Assembly: GCA_003988855.1 (NCBI GenBank)
Contig: QYAI01000082.1
Span: 124,001-188,000 of the forward strand
Direction: 5' to 3'
Length of the DNA stretch: 64,000 nucleotides
From: Arachnopeziza araneosa
Taxonomy: Eukaryota > Ascomycota > Leotiomycetes > Helotiales > Arachnopezizaceae
How positions within the stretch are numbered: the stretch's first letter is position 1; each line of letters begins with the position of its first letter. The notes under the pieces were generated by a model. It worked only from the letters and a program-made list of their open reading frames with translations. It was not told the origin of the DNA and ran no database searches. Shown here piece after piece: positions 12,083 through 23,643 of the stretch. The position numbers and the translations under genes were made by a program.

Positions 12083-13679
12083 CTATCCTGCCTCGACATC
12101 TATCTTTCTTGAAAAATTCCGGGCTACTCCAGCCTTACTATTCCTTAGCGAGAGCCATCGTTGCGCCAGGTCTCTGAAAACCCCATCCACGTTGATATTC
12201 TCCTGGGCTGAGGATTCACGAAAGTCGCATTTTAGTATATTTGCAAGACTTTGACCTTCTTGTGTTGAAATTTCTCTCTCGCTCCCTTTATCTGCTTTGG
12301 TAGCTACGAGCGCGATTGGGCATCTCTCAAGTTGGTTGAGTTTTACGCGAACAAGCTGGCCATAGAGTTCGGGGATTTGCTGAATGGAGGCACGAGACGT
12401 GATACTGTAACAAAGAATGAATGCGTCTGCCTCATCGATTATTTGGCCATGATGATCAGCGTATTCATCTTGACCAGCGAGATCAATCACTTCGAGTAGT
12501 ATGCTTTGATTTCCGATGTTGACATACTTGCAGTAGCTGTCTTCAATAGTCGGATCATAAGCTGATGTGGTCTCAGCATAAAAGCCAAAGCAAAACTGAC
12601 AGCGTCAGTAAGAATTGAGTGCAAAACATAAAAACTCACTCGAACAACGAGTGCAGTCTTTCCCGTATCTCCATCTCCGAGCAAAACCACCTTCAGGTTA
12701 CGGTGCGAAGCATATTTAGCTGTCGAACTCCCTCGAATGATCCTAAGATCAGACGACAAGACCCTTGGTTCGAATTCGTCTTCATTATCCGAAGAATTTT
12801 GAGAGAGGTTATCAAAATCAAAGATTCTTTCATTCGAACCTGGTGACCCAGGTGACTTTGGATCATCCCCAAAAGCCAGAGTCTGAAATTGGAAATGATT
12901 AGTGGTGGCTACTAGCTGATGTTCAGTCAATATGGGGTCTCGTTTTGTTTTCCGGAGAAGTAGGAACCGGTAGCTCCGCTTATAAACACGAGTAGCGAAA
13001 AGATCATTTTCGAACGCAAGCGGTGGGCGAGTCAAATCAGTACTGTCGATGCTCGCCCGCCCTTCGGCCTCCTCAGCTGTAGTTGAAGCTCGTGTGGATA
13101 ATTTGGAGCCAATCGTCGTCCAAGCGCTTTCATCTGACTCCTTGAGTATTACGCTTTTGCTATCAAGCAATTCCATCCGATCATGGTTCGAAGAGCTTCA
13201 TCGATGTTATTTGACACATTCCACAACAATCTCTGGAAAACTCACATGTTGATGACTTGGAGCAACAAAGTAGTCGCAGCAACCTGCCCTCTAATCGCAA
13301 TCTGATGCTTTCCAAAAGTGCTTTCTTTCCAAGCCAGTCTAGCTCTATGCCAGAAGCCACCTCCGGCCTTCTCATACAGAAGAAAGAGATCGTCCTCAAA
13401 CGCACTCATAACCATGGATCCCACCATCAAACTCTGCCCCAACCGGTCAAGCAGCCTCTGATCATGCGCATCGGACACTTGCTGCTTCTGAGCCCATTTT
13501 TCAATACCACCCCACGCTGCCTGAATCGTCTCACATTCTGTCACAATCGACAAGATGGCGAGTTCGGCATTTTTTATCTTCTCTCGGATCTCATAGAGCT
13601 GATGAACCACTTTGCCAATTTTAAGGCCCAGCCCAGTGGCTCCGTTGATGATTGAAAGGATTGTGACAGGGTCAGCCAT
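12083..13679 (-). CDS. fusion of a HeLo/STAND-like N-terminal domain to a Ras-type small GTPase
   Basis: Three exons read downwards: 13679-13246, 13195-12640 and 12595-12083, giving about 500 residues. Both introns have GTGAGT donors and the frame runs through both. Residues 1-143 (MADPVTILS..., hydrophobic N-terminal helix, several amphipathic helices) resemble the fungal N-terminal domain of STAND/HeLo-like proteins involved in cell death and incompatibility. Residues 145-310 are a polar linker with an acidic Ser/Asp/Glu patch. Residues 312-490 form a Ras-like GTPase: P-loop GDGDTGKT (318-325), switch I YDPTIEDSY (343-351), G3 DLAGQDE with catalytic Gln372. G4 reads TKAD instead of NKxD (Thr at 429), and G5 is SAQ rather than SAK. 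There is no C-terminal CaaX box, so no prenylation is expected. The GTPase assignment is secure. The N-terminal family is inferred, and the function is unknown. Confidence 0.82.
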
Positions 13680-16362
13680 TTTCTAGGAATTTCTCATTGG
13701 AGATTAGATTGACAAGTCATCTTGGTACATGTAGCAAGATATTTCTTCAATTGAGTATAGAGTCAACTTTGGGCATCATTGATTGAAGCATATTTGGAAG
13801 ATGTCTCTTCAGGAGAGGTTGAATCCCTCAGCCTTGTGTGGCTGCGGCACGGTTTGTTTGAGGGGCTGATGATTCTATTTTTAGTGCTGTAATGTCCCTT
13901 AAGATCTCATTATAAATCATTTCAAACTTCACGTTGATCTGATTTTCAAACATCCATGTAGATTGTACAAGGGCCAGTATGCGTGACTTTCTCAATAACC
14001 AACTCGTATTTCTTCAAGTTTCGGCAACTTGAGATGGTGGGTTTCCATTTCTTCTCAGGGTGGTCTTCTTTTAGGGGAAAGGGGGTAAGCGGGACTTTCA
14101 AACTGTTTGATAAAGTAAGTCAAAGAATCGAGAGAGCTACGAAATGAAGTAATCAAACATAGTAAAGATAGCCAACTAGGAAATTAGTGTCCTTTATACG
14201 AAGATATAAGCTTCAAAGGGCTTCTCAGGATTAGCGAGATCGCTTAAAGACCTCAGCTTTTTGTTATAGGCGTGATTGAAAGATGTAAAGCTACATGGAC
14301 ACATGATTTATTATTCAGAATCAGCACAGCATAATGCTTCACCTTGGACGAAAGGTTGCAACCTGAGAAAGTTATCTTAAAGTCTAAATATCGTGAGTTC
14401 AGGCAGAGCAAGAGATACCGCTAAGGATTAACTTTGAGCAAATATAGTCTAAATTTAAGAGACCTGTAAACCAGCTTATAAAAATAGTTAGAATCAGCTG
14501 ATTGACTAAGAGGGGAAATATTTAATAGGGTTAAACTTACCGCAAGTGGCACTCTGTGCTTGTTGAGTGACTAAGAAGTTGTTTTGAAACCCTTAGTCTT
14601 GTCGAGCGGAAATATTAAGAGATTACTTACTCCAACTTTCTTTTTGAATTAATAAAGTTGATTGAACATGGGGCCTGCAGATTAGTACAACCAATATAAC
14701 AAACAAACAATTAATATAATCTGTAAGGCGGGTTTAGCCTGTTAATAAATCATCGATTGCCTGCTGTAGGTAGCCCAACTCGAACAGAAGCTACGAAGCA
14801 ATTTCCCGGTACATTTTTCAAATATATTCGCCAAAAATGTGTTCTAATTTGTCCAGACGAAAAAGATGGGAGATTATTGTCATTTGTCCTGAACTATCAC
14901 GTCTCTTTAGATTTAAAACTCTGCGAATTTCCTTGACAGCCAGTGTTTAGATGTGTAGACACACACAACCACCTGAACTTGTAAGACCGGGTAACGCTGT
15001 CGAAAATTTCCGACCTATAGTTTTGTTTTACAAAGGCAAGTTAAAATTCTTCTTTATGAAGAGTGGATAAGAGGCTTATAAATGATTTGCCTTTGTCTGT
15101 TGCAATTTGAGCTGTAATAAAGTTAGAGGCTATCAAAGATTTCCTTATTAATTGGTAATAGGAGCGATTTCTTTTAGGACAACATCCCAATATCATATTT
15201 TCCCTTCGCCTGGTGAATGCATCAGAGCTTTCGAGTGGAGAATATAGACCTGATGATTTGTCATTTCACTTAGCTACGACGAACACAAGTTTATGGTAAA
15301 TAGAGCATTCATGATTGGGATGTATGAAATAACTGATACGGAATGTCATTATTCTACCCATACAAAATCAAACAAAACCACCAGAAATTGTTAAAAACAA
15401 GAATGTGCCTTTAACAAGTAGCTTTTCTGATGTTAGAGTGACCTTGATTGCGTTCATAAATGAGATACTCGAGTTAAAACTAAAACATCGCTACTGCTAG
15501 AACTTCTTGAACTTCTTGAACTCTTACTACTACCAATCATATATACTTCTCCAGTCCAACTTCAGCTTCTTCCGCTTTTCTGCCGAGCTCCGAGAAGCGA
15601 TCTAGGAGAGGAGGATAATTTCTTCCAAGCCATATATCTTGGTCTAATTTCAATTGACTTCTACAAGTCCTTTCAACACTAAATTTCACATACTGATTCT
15701 TGAACTCTGCCACCACTGATCCCTAGCTATTATGCCATCAGTCGAGCTGAATGATTCCTCATTCAGGTCCCCAAGCCAAATATCACTATCTTTCTAGCTG
15801 ACCTCAGCTTCCCACTTCAGTTACAAAAACCAATAACATTGTCTCCTCTCTCGAGTATGACAAAGTAGTTTCACAGGAAGCTTTTTTAAGCTATAAGGAA
15901 TAGACCTAACCTACTATCATCTGCTGGAGTGAGAAGTGTAGCATAGTTACTTCAAGGAAAAAAGAAGAGAAATACCTGAACTTGGAAGAATAGCAACCTT
16001 TTTGTGTCGTGAGCTCGTAAGCAGTTCGGACTTCAAGCCTAACTCTTGTCAACAAATGGAGAAGAGCCGAAGTTTAGACTTTCGATACCTGAGGCGACAT
16101 ATCGGTGCCGGAACATTTGTCACTCCGCTTGGGATGAAAGGGCCGGTCCCCGGAACAATCGTCACTCCGCGTGGGATGAAAGCATCGGTCCTGGAAAAAC
16201 TGCATCTCCGGCTGCCACAACTTCTAGGCGGTCAAGATCCGGTGAGCTTCTTCTATCGTGAACCTCATTCTGCAGGGCCATCAATTTGTTTACTCGACAA
16301 GATCTCGACAAGATTGTGCGACATCTCAGCATCCGTGTCTACTCACTTGATAACTAGTCAAG
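13680..16362. other. A/T-rich gene-free stretch
   Basis: Nearly all of 13.7-16.0 kb lacks open frames above 60 codons. It is visibly A/T-rich with no recognisable element. From 16002 to 16382 a 126-codon frame (+) runs into the start of the next gene. It carries a 42-bp tandem duplication and is more likely 5' leader of that gene than a separate protein. Confidence 0.5.
16108..16191. repeat. 42-bp tandem direct repeat in the leader of the Zn2Cys6 gene
   Basis: Two adjacent copies, 16108-16149 and 16150-16191, with about 36 of 42 positions identical. The core shared by both is GTCACTCCGC plus GGGATGAAAG. The period is a multiple of three, and in one frame it repeats a 14-residue unit (VTP-GMK). 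Confidence 0.88.
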
Positions 16363-18768
16363 ATGGGTCGCAAACCACATAGTAAGTGTCTTAGAACTCC
16401 TTTGACGTCGAATTGCCACTGCCGACGTCCTACTGCAACATTTCAATCTCGCGACGCAGACGTGATTCCGTTGCTGACAAAAAAACAGCACTCATCCAAC
16501 AGTACTTCGAAAGAGGCACGAAGCTGAACGACAACAGCAATCGTTATGAGCAACGCTGCCGAGCTTGCGGTGACCATTTCCCGAAAGGACGCCTAGACAG
16601 CTTGCAGAACCATATTATCAAGAAGTGCAAGATATTACCAATTGAGGCTCGACAGAATGCAGCTCTCTTACTTAACAATCTTCCAATGCTTGAAGGAGCT
16701 GGTAACGACGTCACTCTTAGTGGCTCTACCATAACACTTCCACTTGCTGCCCCAAGAAACTGGACACCACTCGAGACCCTCGCGGAGGTTTCAAGGTTGA
16801 CTGATATCAATGAGAAGCACCATGATCGCTCCGTACATAATAAAAGTGCTGGTGGAAGTGGTAGACCATCCGAACCGTCTCGTAGTGACAGACTGGAGTT
16901 ACAAGAGCAGTTTACTTTGGATAATCCTCCGGTCAGCTATGATCGTGCTCAACGAGATAAGAAGTGTAAGTTTCTATAAGGATTACTTCTACGTACACTA
17001 ACACTGGTAGTGTTCGGTGGAAAGGCTCAACGTCGCGAGAGTGAGACCTCGCTACAACATCCGAACTTCGGTCACCGCATGGCAGAGTCTCGCTCCGAGT
17101 CCCCGAATTTGGCAATGGCTGCTGTAGCTGCAAGCCGATTTCAACCGTTAATGGTTGATCCTATGGTTGACCCTCAGCTCTTGGGAGATGATGTTAACAC
17201 TCAAAACAACTTCACTTCTACTTCTAAGGGCATGAAGTCTCTTGACGATGCTGAAGCCAGCTTTGGCGACGGCTTCCAGCATCATAGTCATAGCGAGCAC
17301 CAATTGACATGGCCTATGGTTGATGGCTCTGGTGCACATGTTTTCTCAGAGCCGACTAGTATGGATCCTTCAGCGACTCTGAATGAACTTCAAGGAGCGA
17401 GAAGCTACCCCCATAACACTTTGAGTAACAGTGGCGGCGCGGTTGGGGCTCTTACCACAGAATTCAGTGCGGAATACGGCAATGGCCAAAAGGCTAAAAA
17501 GCACAAGATTCGTGGTCGCTTCGATGAAGTGCGAAGAAAGGAAGTCCAAGGCGTCAGAAAGGTGGGTGCGTGCATTCGATGCCGAATGCTAAAGAAGCCT
17601 TGCTCGAAAGGCGACCCCTGTTCAACCTGCGCGGGTGTTGAGAGTGCGCGTTTGTGGAAGACTCCGTGTATCCGCACCCGTCTTGGAGAATTGTTTGAGA
17701 TGTATTCCGCCAAGGTTCACTATGTGCTAGCTTTGCATAGCATCAACAAGACGAAGAGCCAGACGAAATTTAACAGTTCTCCATATCAAATCGAAGCAAC
17801 TCACTTCGTAGATAGTGGCATCTACGCTACCTTTGATTCTCTTGAGGGAGAGGTGGTCTCTGTTCAGAACAATATTGACCCAGGTCTGAGTGGTGGTTTT
17901 CGTGCCAACACACTCCGAATGCTCGATACTGAGAGTGGTGACAAGCTGCCGGCTATCCTTGACAATTATATGAAGCGAATGTCTAGCACTTTCTTCAAAA
18001 ATGAGCCATCCACCTTTATGCGCACTACTTTGGTAACTGCGGAACGATTGGTTACTGAAACTGACGACAAGTTGCTACGTACCGCTCTCGAGCTTTGGGC
18101 ACTTACTCATATTCTCATCGATCACGAGATGACTTGGGTGATCTCCCAACGTGTCAACATTGATGCACCTGAAGGCCAAGGACCAGGCATTGATCGAGCA
18201 AATGATCACCCCACCTATACCCTTCTTAGCTTACAACTTAACTCGGCAACAGAGCAGAAGGCTTCAGTGCTCTGCAAGAGCATTTTGGGAGACCTTGAAC
18301 GATTCTTACTTCAACGTACCCAAGGTGATACATTCAAGACCTTTCTCACTGTCATAATCACTCTAAGTTGTGTTGAGAAGTCGACTTGGTTATTCAAATC
18401 TTGGGAGCAAGACTCATTTAAGTCTCTGTGGCCACTCGATAAGAAGCCGTCAGCTTTCGCTGGACAAGGCGAGCAACTCACACAAATGCTTGAGATGCTC
18501 ACGCGACCTAGACACATCCCGGCTAAGACGTATGCTCGTAATGACGGTATCCTAGCCGCTACCGATGATTCCTCACCCCATTTCAAGGCTTATTTTGAGG
18601 AGCTGCAATTGCGCTGTAAGTACTCATTTGTTATTTCCAAGATGGTGTAGCTAACTCGGTATAGATGAAAACGTTCTCAGCAAGCAAGCAAATCACACAT
18701 TTGATCCAGCGAATTCCCGTTGTTACGAGTTGCGCTTCTGCTCACGACTTCTTTTACCAAATCCTTGA
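16363..18768 (+). CDS. zinc-finger protein with BED-like N-terminal finger and Zn2Cys6 cluster
   Basis: Four exons: 16363-16381, 16489-16965, 17011-18615 and 18665-18768, about 734 residues. The introns show GTAAGT donors and CTGAC/CTAAC branch sites. The short first exon gives MGRKPH, the typical start of this ascomycete family. Residues 30-53 hold C30, C33, H48 and C53 (C-x2-C-x14-H-x4-C, BED-like). Residues 353-385 hold six cysteines spaced C-x2-C-x6-C-x5-C-x2-C-x12-C, a Zn2Cys6 DNA-binding cluster whose last loop is longer than usual. The segment just before it is basic (KAKKHKIRGR). The rest is a long mostly helical region ending RCYELRFCSRLLLPNP. It is probably a nuclear transcription regulator; its targets are unknown. 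A tandem repeat lies in its leader. Confidence 0.85.
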
Positions 18769-19480
18769 ATCCTTCTTTATTATTTCTTTTCTTTATTTCC
18801 GATGCTTTCAGGCATCTTTTACGCAGTTCTGACGCTGCTTCTGCATGGTTGTCGACATGCTTTTTACATGAATTAGCGGGCGTTCTACCAATGGCACTTA
18901 TGACAAATGGATGAATGATTGTGCATATGGGGGGCTTTTACAAAACGGAGTTACCTAGATTGGGCATGATTCACACGACGGGCCAGATGGGCGCACAAAT
19001 TCAGCTTTTTTTCTCTTCTGTGTACAATAATTGAAATCGATGCTTTTATGGAAATATTTTGACTGCGTGACTAAATGGGGTCATTTTTCAGAGCGTTGAC
19101 AAACTTTGTGCTGAGCTTTAAAATTTCTGGTGCACTTCACTTAAGAATCGTTAAGCTTGCTGAGTACAGCAACTTACAGGCATTAATGGAGAGGCCATGC
19201 ATATTGTATATTCAAGTACTCTATGTATTGTATCTATGGTTTGTTCACCATGGTAGAACTACTTAATGGAGCTCTCACTAACTTTGCTGGTATCTCATAA
19301 TCATTTATTCTTCGTCCCATCCAGACTCCCTTCACAGTTTACCCTTCAATAAGACCCAAAAATTTCTAGCCACCTAGCTAGCAGCAATGAAGCTCTTCAG
19401 AAGGAAACCCGCCACCACGCTATGCCATGCAATAATTGTCGATATCTCGAATAAGCCCTCAAAACTTTCTGCTGGTAAGT
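18769..19480. other. convergent intergenic region, no gene seen
   Basis: It lies between the 3' ends of the Zn2Cys6 gene and mtr10 and presumably holds both 3' UTRs. The short frames inside are unsupported. Confidence 0.55.
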
Positions 19481-22400
19481 TTAAGCATTGAAATGAAATC
19501 TCTCTGCTTCTAAACGCCCAAGACCATCTCTCGGAGCAACATATCTTCTACGGTAGCTGTTTGTAAAATCCTGAAGTTGACTCCTGACCTTTCTGAGACC
19601 ATCTGGCCCCAAAGCAATTTTCTCTCTGATACCAGTCATCAATCGATTGATCTCAGTCTCACTGACAGTTCCAGGTGGAAGCAAACGGATCGTGGTATCA
19701 ACCCAGTTGGCAGTTTGTTGCGGCAGGAGCTCAAATAGACCGAGAAGGGCGCCAGAGCCGTCTGTGAAACAGTCATTCGGAAAGGTTATCATCATACCAG
19801 CAAGAATCTGCTTGACAAGAAGTTCGCCAGTAGATAGTATGAGTTCTTGTACATTTTGCTTGATTGCAGGAGGGTTGGGTGAGTTACTAGAGCTAGGAGG
19901 GTTGTCGCCACCGTAGCCAATTACGTCGCGAATATAGTGGAGAGCAGCGTTGAGCGGATCGCGTTGTTCCAGAGCTAAAGCCGAGATGGCAGCTTGAAAT
20001 ATAGGCGTAAAAAGTGCTGAGCTAATCAGTTTATGAGGATAGTACAGCAGTGCATCCAACAAAAGACGATAAAAGTCTTCGATAACGTCTGGAAGATCTC
20101 GTGGTGGCAGATCGCTCATCATCCGTAACATATTGGTCGTCTGAGCCTCAAAGAACTGGTAAATAGCTTCTGTCGTCTGTTCATCCACATGTTCTCGATC
20201 TTCAGAGAACTCTCGTAGAATAGAGCCCGTGACCCAGAGGAAGCAGCCTTGCTTTGACGCAGCGAATCCATTAGCAAGTTCATTTGCCATTTGAGGAAGT
20301 AGTGGTGCCATTGCCGTACGATATGAGATTGTCATATATCTCCAGTTCCGGCATATGCGTTCGCATATAGGAGTGAAATTGATAAAGTTCTTCAATATTG
20401 TTGCCAATATGGGGAATATCTCTTGGCAATACTTCACAGCCGGATTTTCCTGGCCAGGCCCAACATATGGAGTGACAATTTGTACAAACAACGTGATCAA
20501 TTGTAAGTGATCTAATGAATGTGTTAGTGAAGAATTATTTAGGTGACAAAATGTACTAACCTGCTACTGCTAATTTTCCTTCATCGTCGGTAGCTTGATT
20601 CGCAAGGGTCATCAGTCTCGCTATCAAGGGATCACAATACAATTTTAAGAGATCATAGGTTTGTGCTGGCGGCTGTACTGCAACTACAGAAGCAACACCT
20701 TCGGTTAACTCTTCTTGGCTTACACCAGGTAACTTGTAGAGGGTCTGGTTGTAAAACTGCTGCAATTGAACAACCTGCCCACTAAGCAGGTGTTTGCAAT
20801 CGGTGCAGAAGAACTTCATTGCCATCGCGGCAGCCCGGACAATCTCTTTGGAATCTGTTTCGAAGGATGAAACGATGTATGCGAATTGCGACCCTAGAAG
20901 TTCGGGATGATTTGAAGTCCATTCGGTGTAACGACCAAGGACCATAATAGTGGCAAATCTGAGCTTTTCGTGGTGGGGTATCTGGACAATCAAAGGCATA
21001 ATCTGTGGTAAAATAATGTCTTCATCTTTGTCCACCATTCTTCCCATAGCTCGCATACTAAAAAGCGGCGCCTCAAGTTGTTGCCAATGAGGAACAGAGA
21101 CCGTTGTAGCCAGACTAGCATAGGAAGCCATCCAGGCCTTAATTCGGTCCAACACCTTGGTAAGGCATTCTGTCACACCCATGATCTCGCAACAATCTTT
21201 GAGAACATCCCCCATGTGGTGTCTAAACTCGCGAAATTTTTCTTCAGCCTCCCGATCTCCATCAAAAAGGTCAGTCTGGTTAGCGTCATCAGGGGTTGGA
21301 AACTCGAGTTGCTTGAGCATAACGTCGACAAGTTTTGAGTAGACATCCATGTACTGCATCCGGGCCTCGATATATCTTTCGAGGATGAGATAAAGCTTCA
21401 GTTCATACCAGAAAACAAATGTCAAGGCAATGGCATCTCTGTCAATATCTCTGGCAGCGCATTCAAGGATAGCCTCCACGACTGGCCTAAACACGGCTGG
21501 TTCTCTTGCAAGTAGCACAACCCAAGCCTCGCCAGCTTCTGAAAAAATCCTAGTTATGCCTTTGAATAGCTCAGCGTCTTCCTGTTCCGCAGCAGCTGCA
21601 ATTCTCGGACGGAGTTCAACTACACGAGGCAGGAGAATTTGAATTGTAGGTATGTAATCATCCACATCCCGTGTTTCCTTGAAAATGGCGCAAAGACAAT
21701 CAGTTGCTGCCTCAAAGGAATTCTCTGTATCCAGGGCACTGAGTACCACATTCAATAGTGGTGAGTTAACGACATCAGCAACAGGCACCTCACGTAACCA
21801 GGATGTAATAACCTCGAGAAGTTGGGGGTTTGTGGCTGCTGCCGCTGAACAGAGAGTTAGCAATTGTCTACTAAACATATTTGAAAGACCCGTTCATACC
21901 TGAAGACTGTGCATAACTGATCAAGAAACGAACGACCTGACTAGCATTGTCTCCCAGCAGTTCCTGTGTTCTCTGTTGCAGCTCTTCTTCCTAATATGAC
22001 GCATTAGACTCTGATACAGCTATTCTCTCGCCAATCCAACGTCGTTGTAGAAGCTCGGAGGATGGTGTCTTTCGGCCCACATACAGTCAAATTGATTTTG
22101 CGTCCTTCGGTGACCTCTTCGGGAAGAACTTTAAGAAAATCTAGAATACAGGCATGACTTTCGGTATCATTGCCTAGTGTTGACACAATCATTGGAACCA
22201 CGTCCTTCCAACTCAGCATCTGGATTGCGAGAATCGCTAGACACACACATAACTGGATTCGGATCGGCCTTGGACCTCTTGCAAAAGATTTAAGAAGTTG
22301 AATGACTTGATCTCGAAGTGCAGGTAGTGCATCTGCAGGTATTTGACTAACATCGTAGGTGATCTAACAAATCAGTCTTCCTTGATTCAACAGACAATCA

Positions 22401-22684
22401 GACTACATACTTTTCCTCGCAAAGTTGTAGCTGCAAACAACTTGGCTTCTGCATCTGCTTGAGATTGCAGGATCCCGATGGTAATCTGCCATGCTTCGGT
22501 CTGTCCGTTCTGTGAGCCTGGAAACGCGGGATGATATCGCAAGTTGTTAACTGACCGATTTCTGAAAACCCTCCAAGAACTTATGCGCGGCCTTCTTTTG
22601 CTCCCTCTCACCATCGCGCATAGTAGCCATAGCCGCCAAGACAGGTGTGAAGCCCGCCGTGGGACTGCTGCCATTTGAAGCCAT
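19481..22684 (-). CDS. mtr10: Mtr10-type karyopherin (transportin-3 family nuclear import receptor)
   Basis: Six exons read downwards: 22684-22556, 22509-22411, 22363-22085, 21990-21900, 21844-20561 and 20511-19481, giving about 970 residues, the usual length. All joins keep frame; the fifth intron has GTTAGT and CACTAAC signals. The protein is an importin-beta-like alpha-solenoid, related to yeast Mtr10 and human TNPO3, that imports SR-like RNA-binding proteins. The N-terminal part around MATMRDGEREQKKAAHKFLE and the following segment (NGQTEAWQITIGILQ, helices of the importin-beta N-terminal/exportin-1-like region) are diagnostic. LKVLPEEVTEGRKINLT is the conserved block split by intron 3. 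It is divergent from the SmE gene with a 378-bp gap. High confidence in family, moderate in exact cargo. Confidence 0.92.
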
Positions 22685-23062
22685 GATAACCATCCGCAAG
22701 GTGGGGCAAGGTTTGTCTTTCAAAGGGATCCACGTTCAATAGAGGAGTCGGGAAGGTACAAAAATTACCCTCTCCAGTTGAAAAGTTGATCTAAGTGATT
22801 GAGAGGCGAGAACAAGGTTGTAAAAGCAAAATGTTGAAAGAGAGCGTAGTTTGTTTAGAAGAAGGAGGAGCAACTCAGCCGACCCAACTTCGCGATCTGA
22901 AAAACATCGCGCTAAAATTTGGCAGCCTTGCCGCAGTCTCACGTTCTGCACAACAGGGCAAGACACCACACAATCTACAGTCTGCGACTCAACTCTCGAC
23001 GACTCTGGAGTGAAAAGATTTTCTTCAATTTTTGACGTCAGACTTATTCTCTCGATTTCAAT
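22685..23062. promoter_or_regulatory. shared promoter region of mtr10 and SmE
   Basis: A 378-bp gap between divergent start codons. It must contain both core promoters and 5' UTRs. No clear TATA box or other named site was identified. Confidence 0.55.
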
Positions 23063-23520
23063 ATGAATAGAGGTGGTGGAGGTGGTGGGCGCAAAGTCAG
23101 TACCCCGACGACAAGCTTTACTTGAGATATATTACGAATTGCAATTTGACTCCTAGATAATTAGGTCTTGCTCCCACCGATCAATTTCATCTTCAAGCTC
23201 CTCCAGCAACATTCTACAGTGCAGATCTGGCTTTACGAGCAACTTGCTATCAGGATTGAGGGCAGAATCAGGGTCAGTTTCTTAACTGCTACCCTTCATA
23301 CAGTAATGTTAATTGTGATTTAGGGATTTGACGAATTTATGAATTTGGTTATTGATGACGCGGTAGAGGTTAAGCAGGCTACAAAGACAACGGAAGAGAG
23401 TCGGAGATCGTTGGGTAAGAGCTCGAGTGCTAGAAACTCATACAGACCGCTAATAAGAGCATAGGCCAGATACTTCTGAAAGGAGATAACGTCTCTCTGA
23501 TCCAGAGCTTGAGCGGATAG
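23063..23520 (+). CDS. sme1: small nuclear ribonucleoprotein SmE
   Basis: Four small exons: 23063-23095, 23165-23272, 23324-23414 and 23465-23520, 95 residues. This is a core component of the Sm ring on U1, U2, U4 and U5 snRNPs. It starts with MNRGGGGGGRK, then VLLPPINFIFKLLQQ and VQIWLYEQLAIRIEGRI (Sm1 motif), then GFDEFMNLVIDDA. The last exon supplies QILLKGDNVSLIQSLSG, the Sm2 motif. Human SmE is 92 residues. Each exon is too short to stand out as an open frame; the antisense strand of exons 3-4 carries an open frame of 83 codons that is a shadow. Introns are 50-70 nt. The gene ends 124 bp from the convergent fau1 stop. Confidence is high because all conserved blocks join in frame. Confidence 0.95.
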
Positions 23521-23643
23521 AAAATATCCTATGGCGTTATGAGGATTTGAAATGGGTTTCACAAAATACAAAAAGTACCATCAGATCTGGACTGTCGTGT
23601 GGTGTTGAGGCCGGTTATCCACATTAGATATTCTCGCGTTCAA

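Noticed and set aside
23320..23571. 83-codon minus-strand open frame
   Set aside because: It starts on TTG and is antisense to exons 3 and 4 of SmE, which explain the sequence fully.
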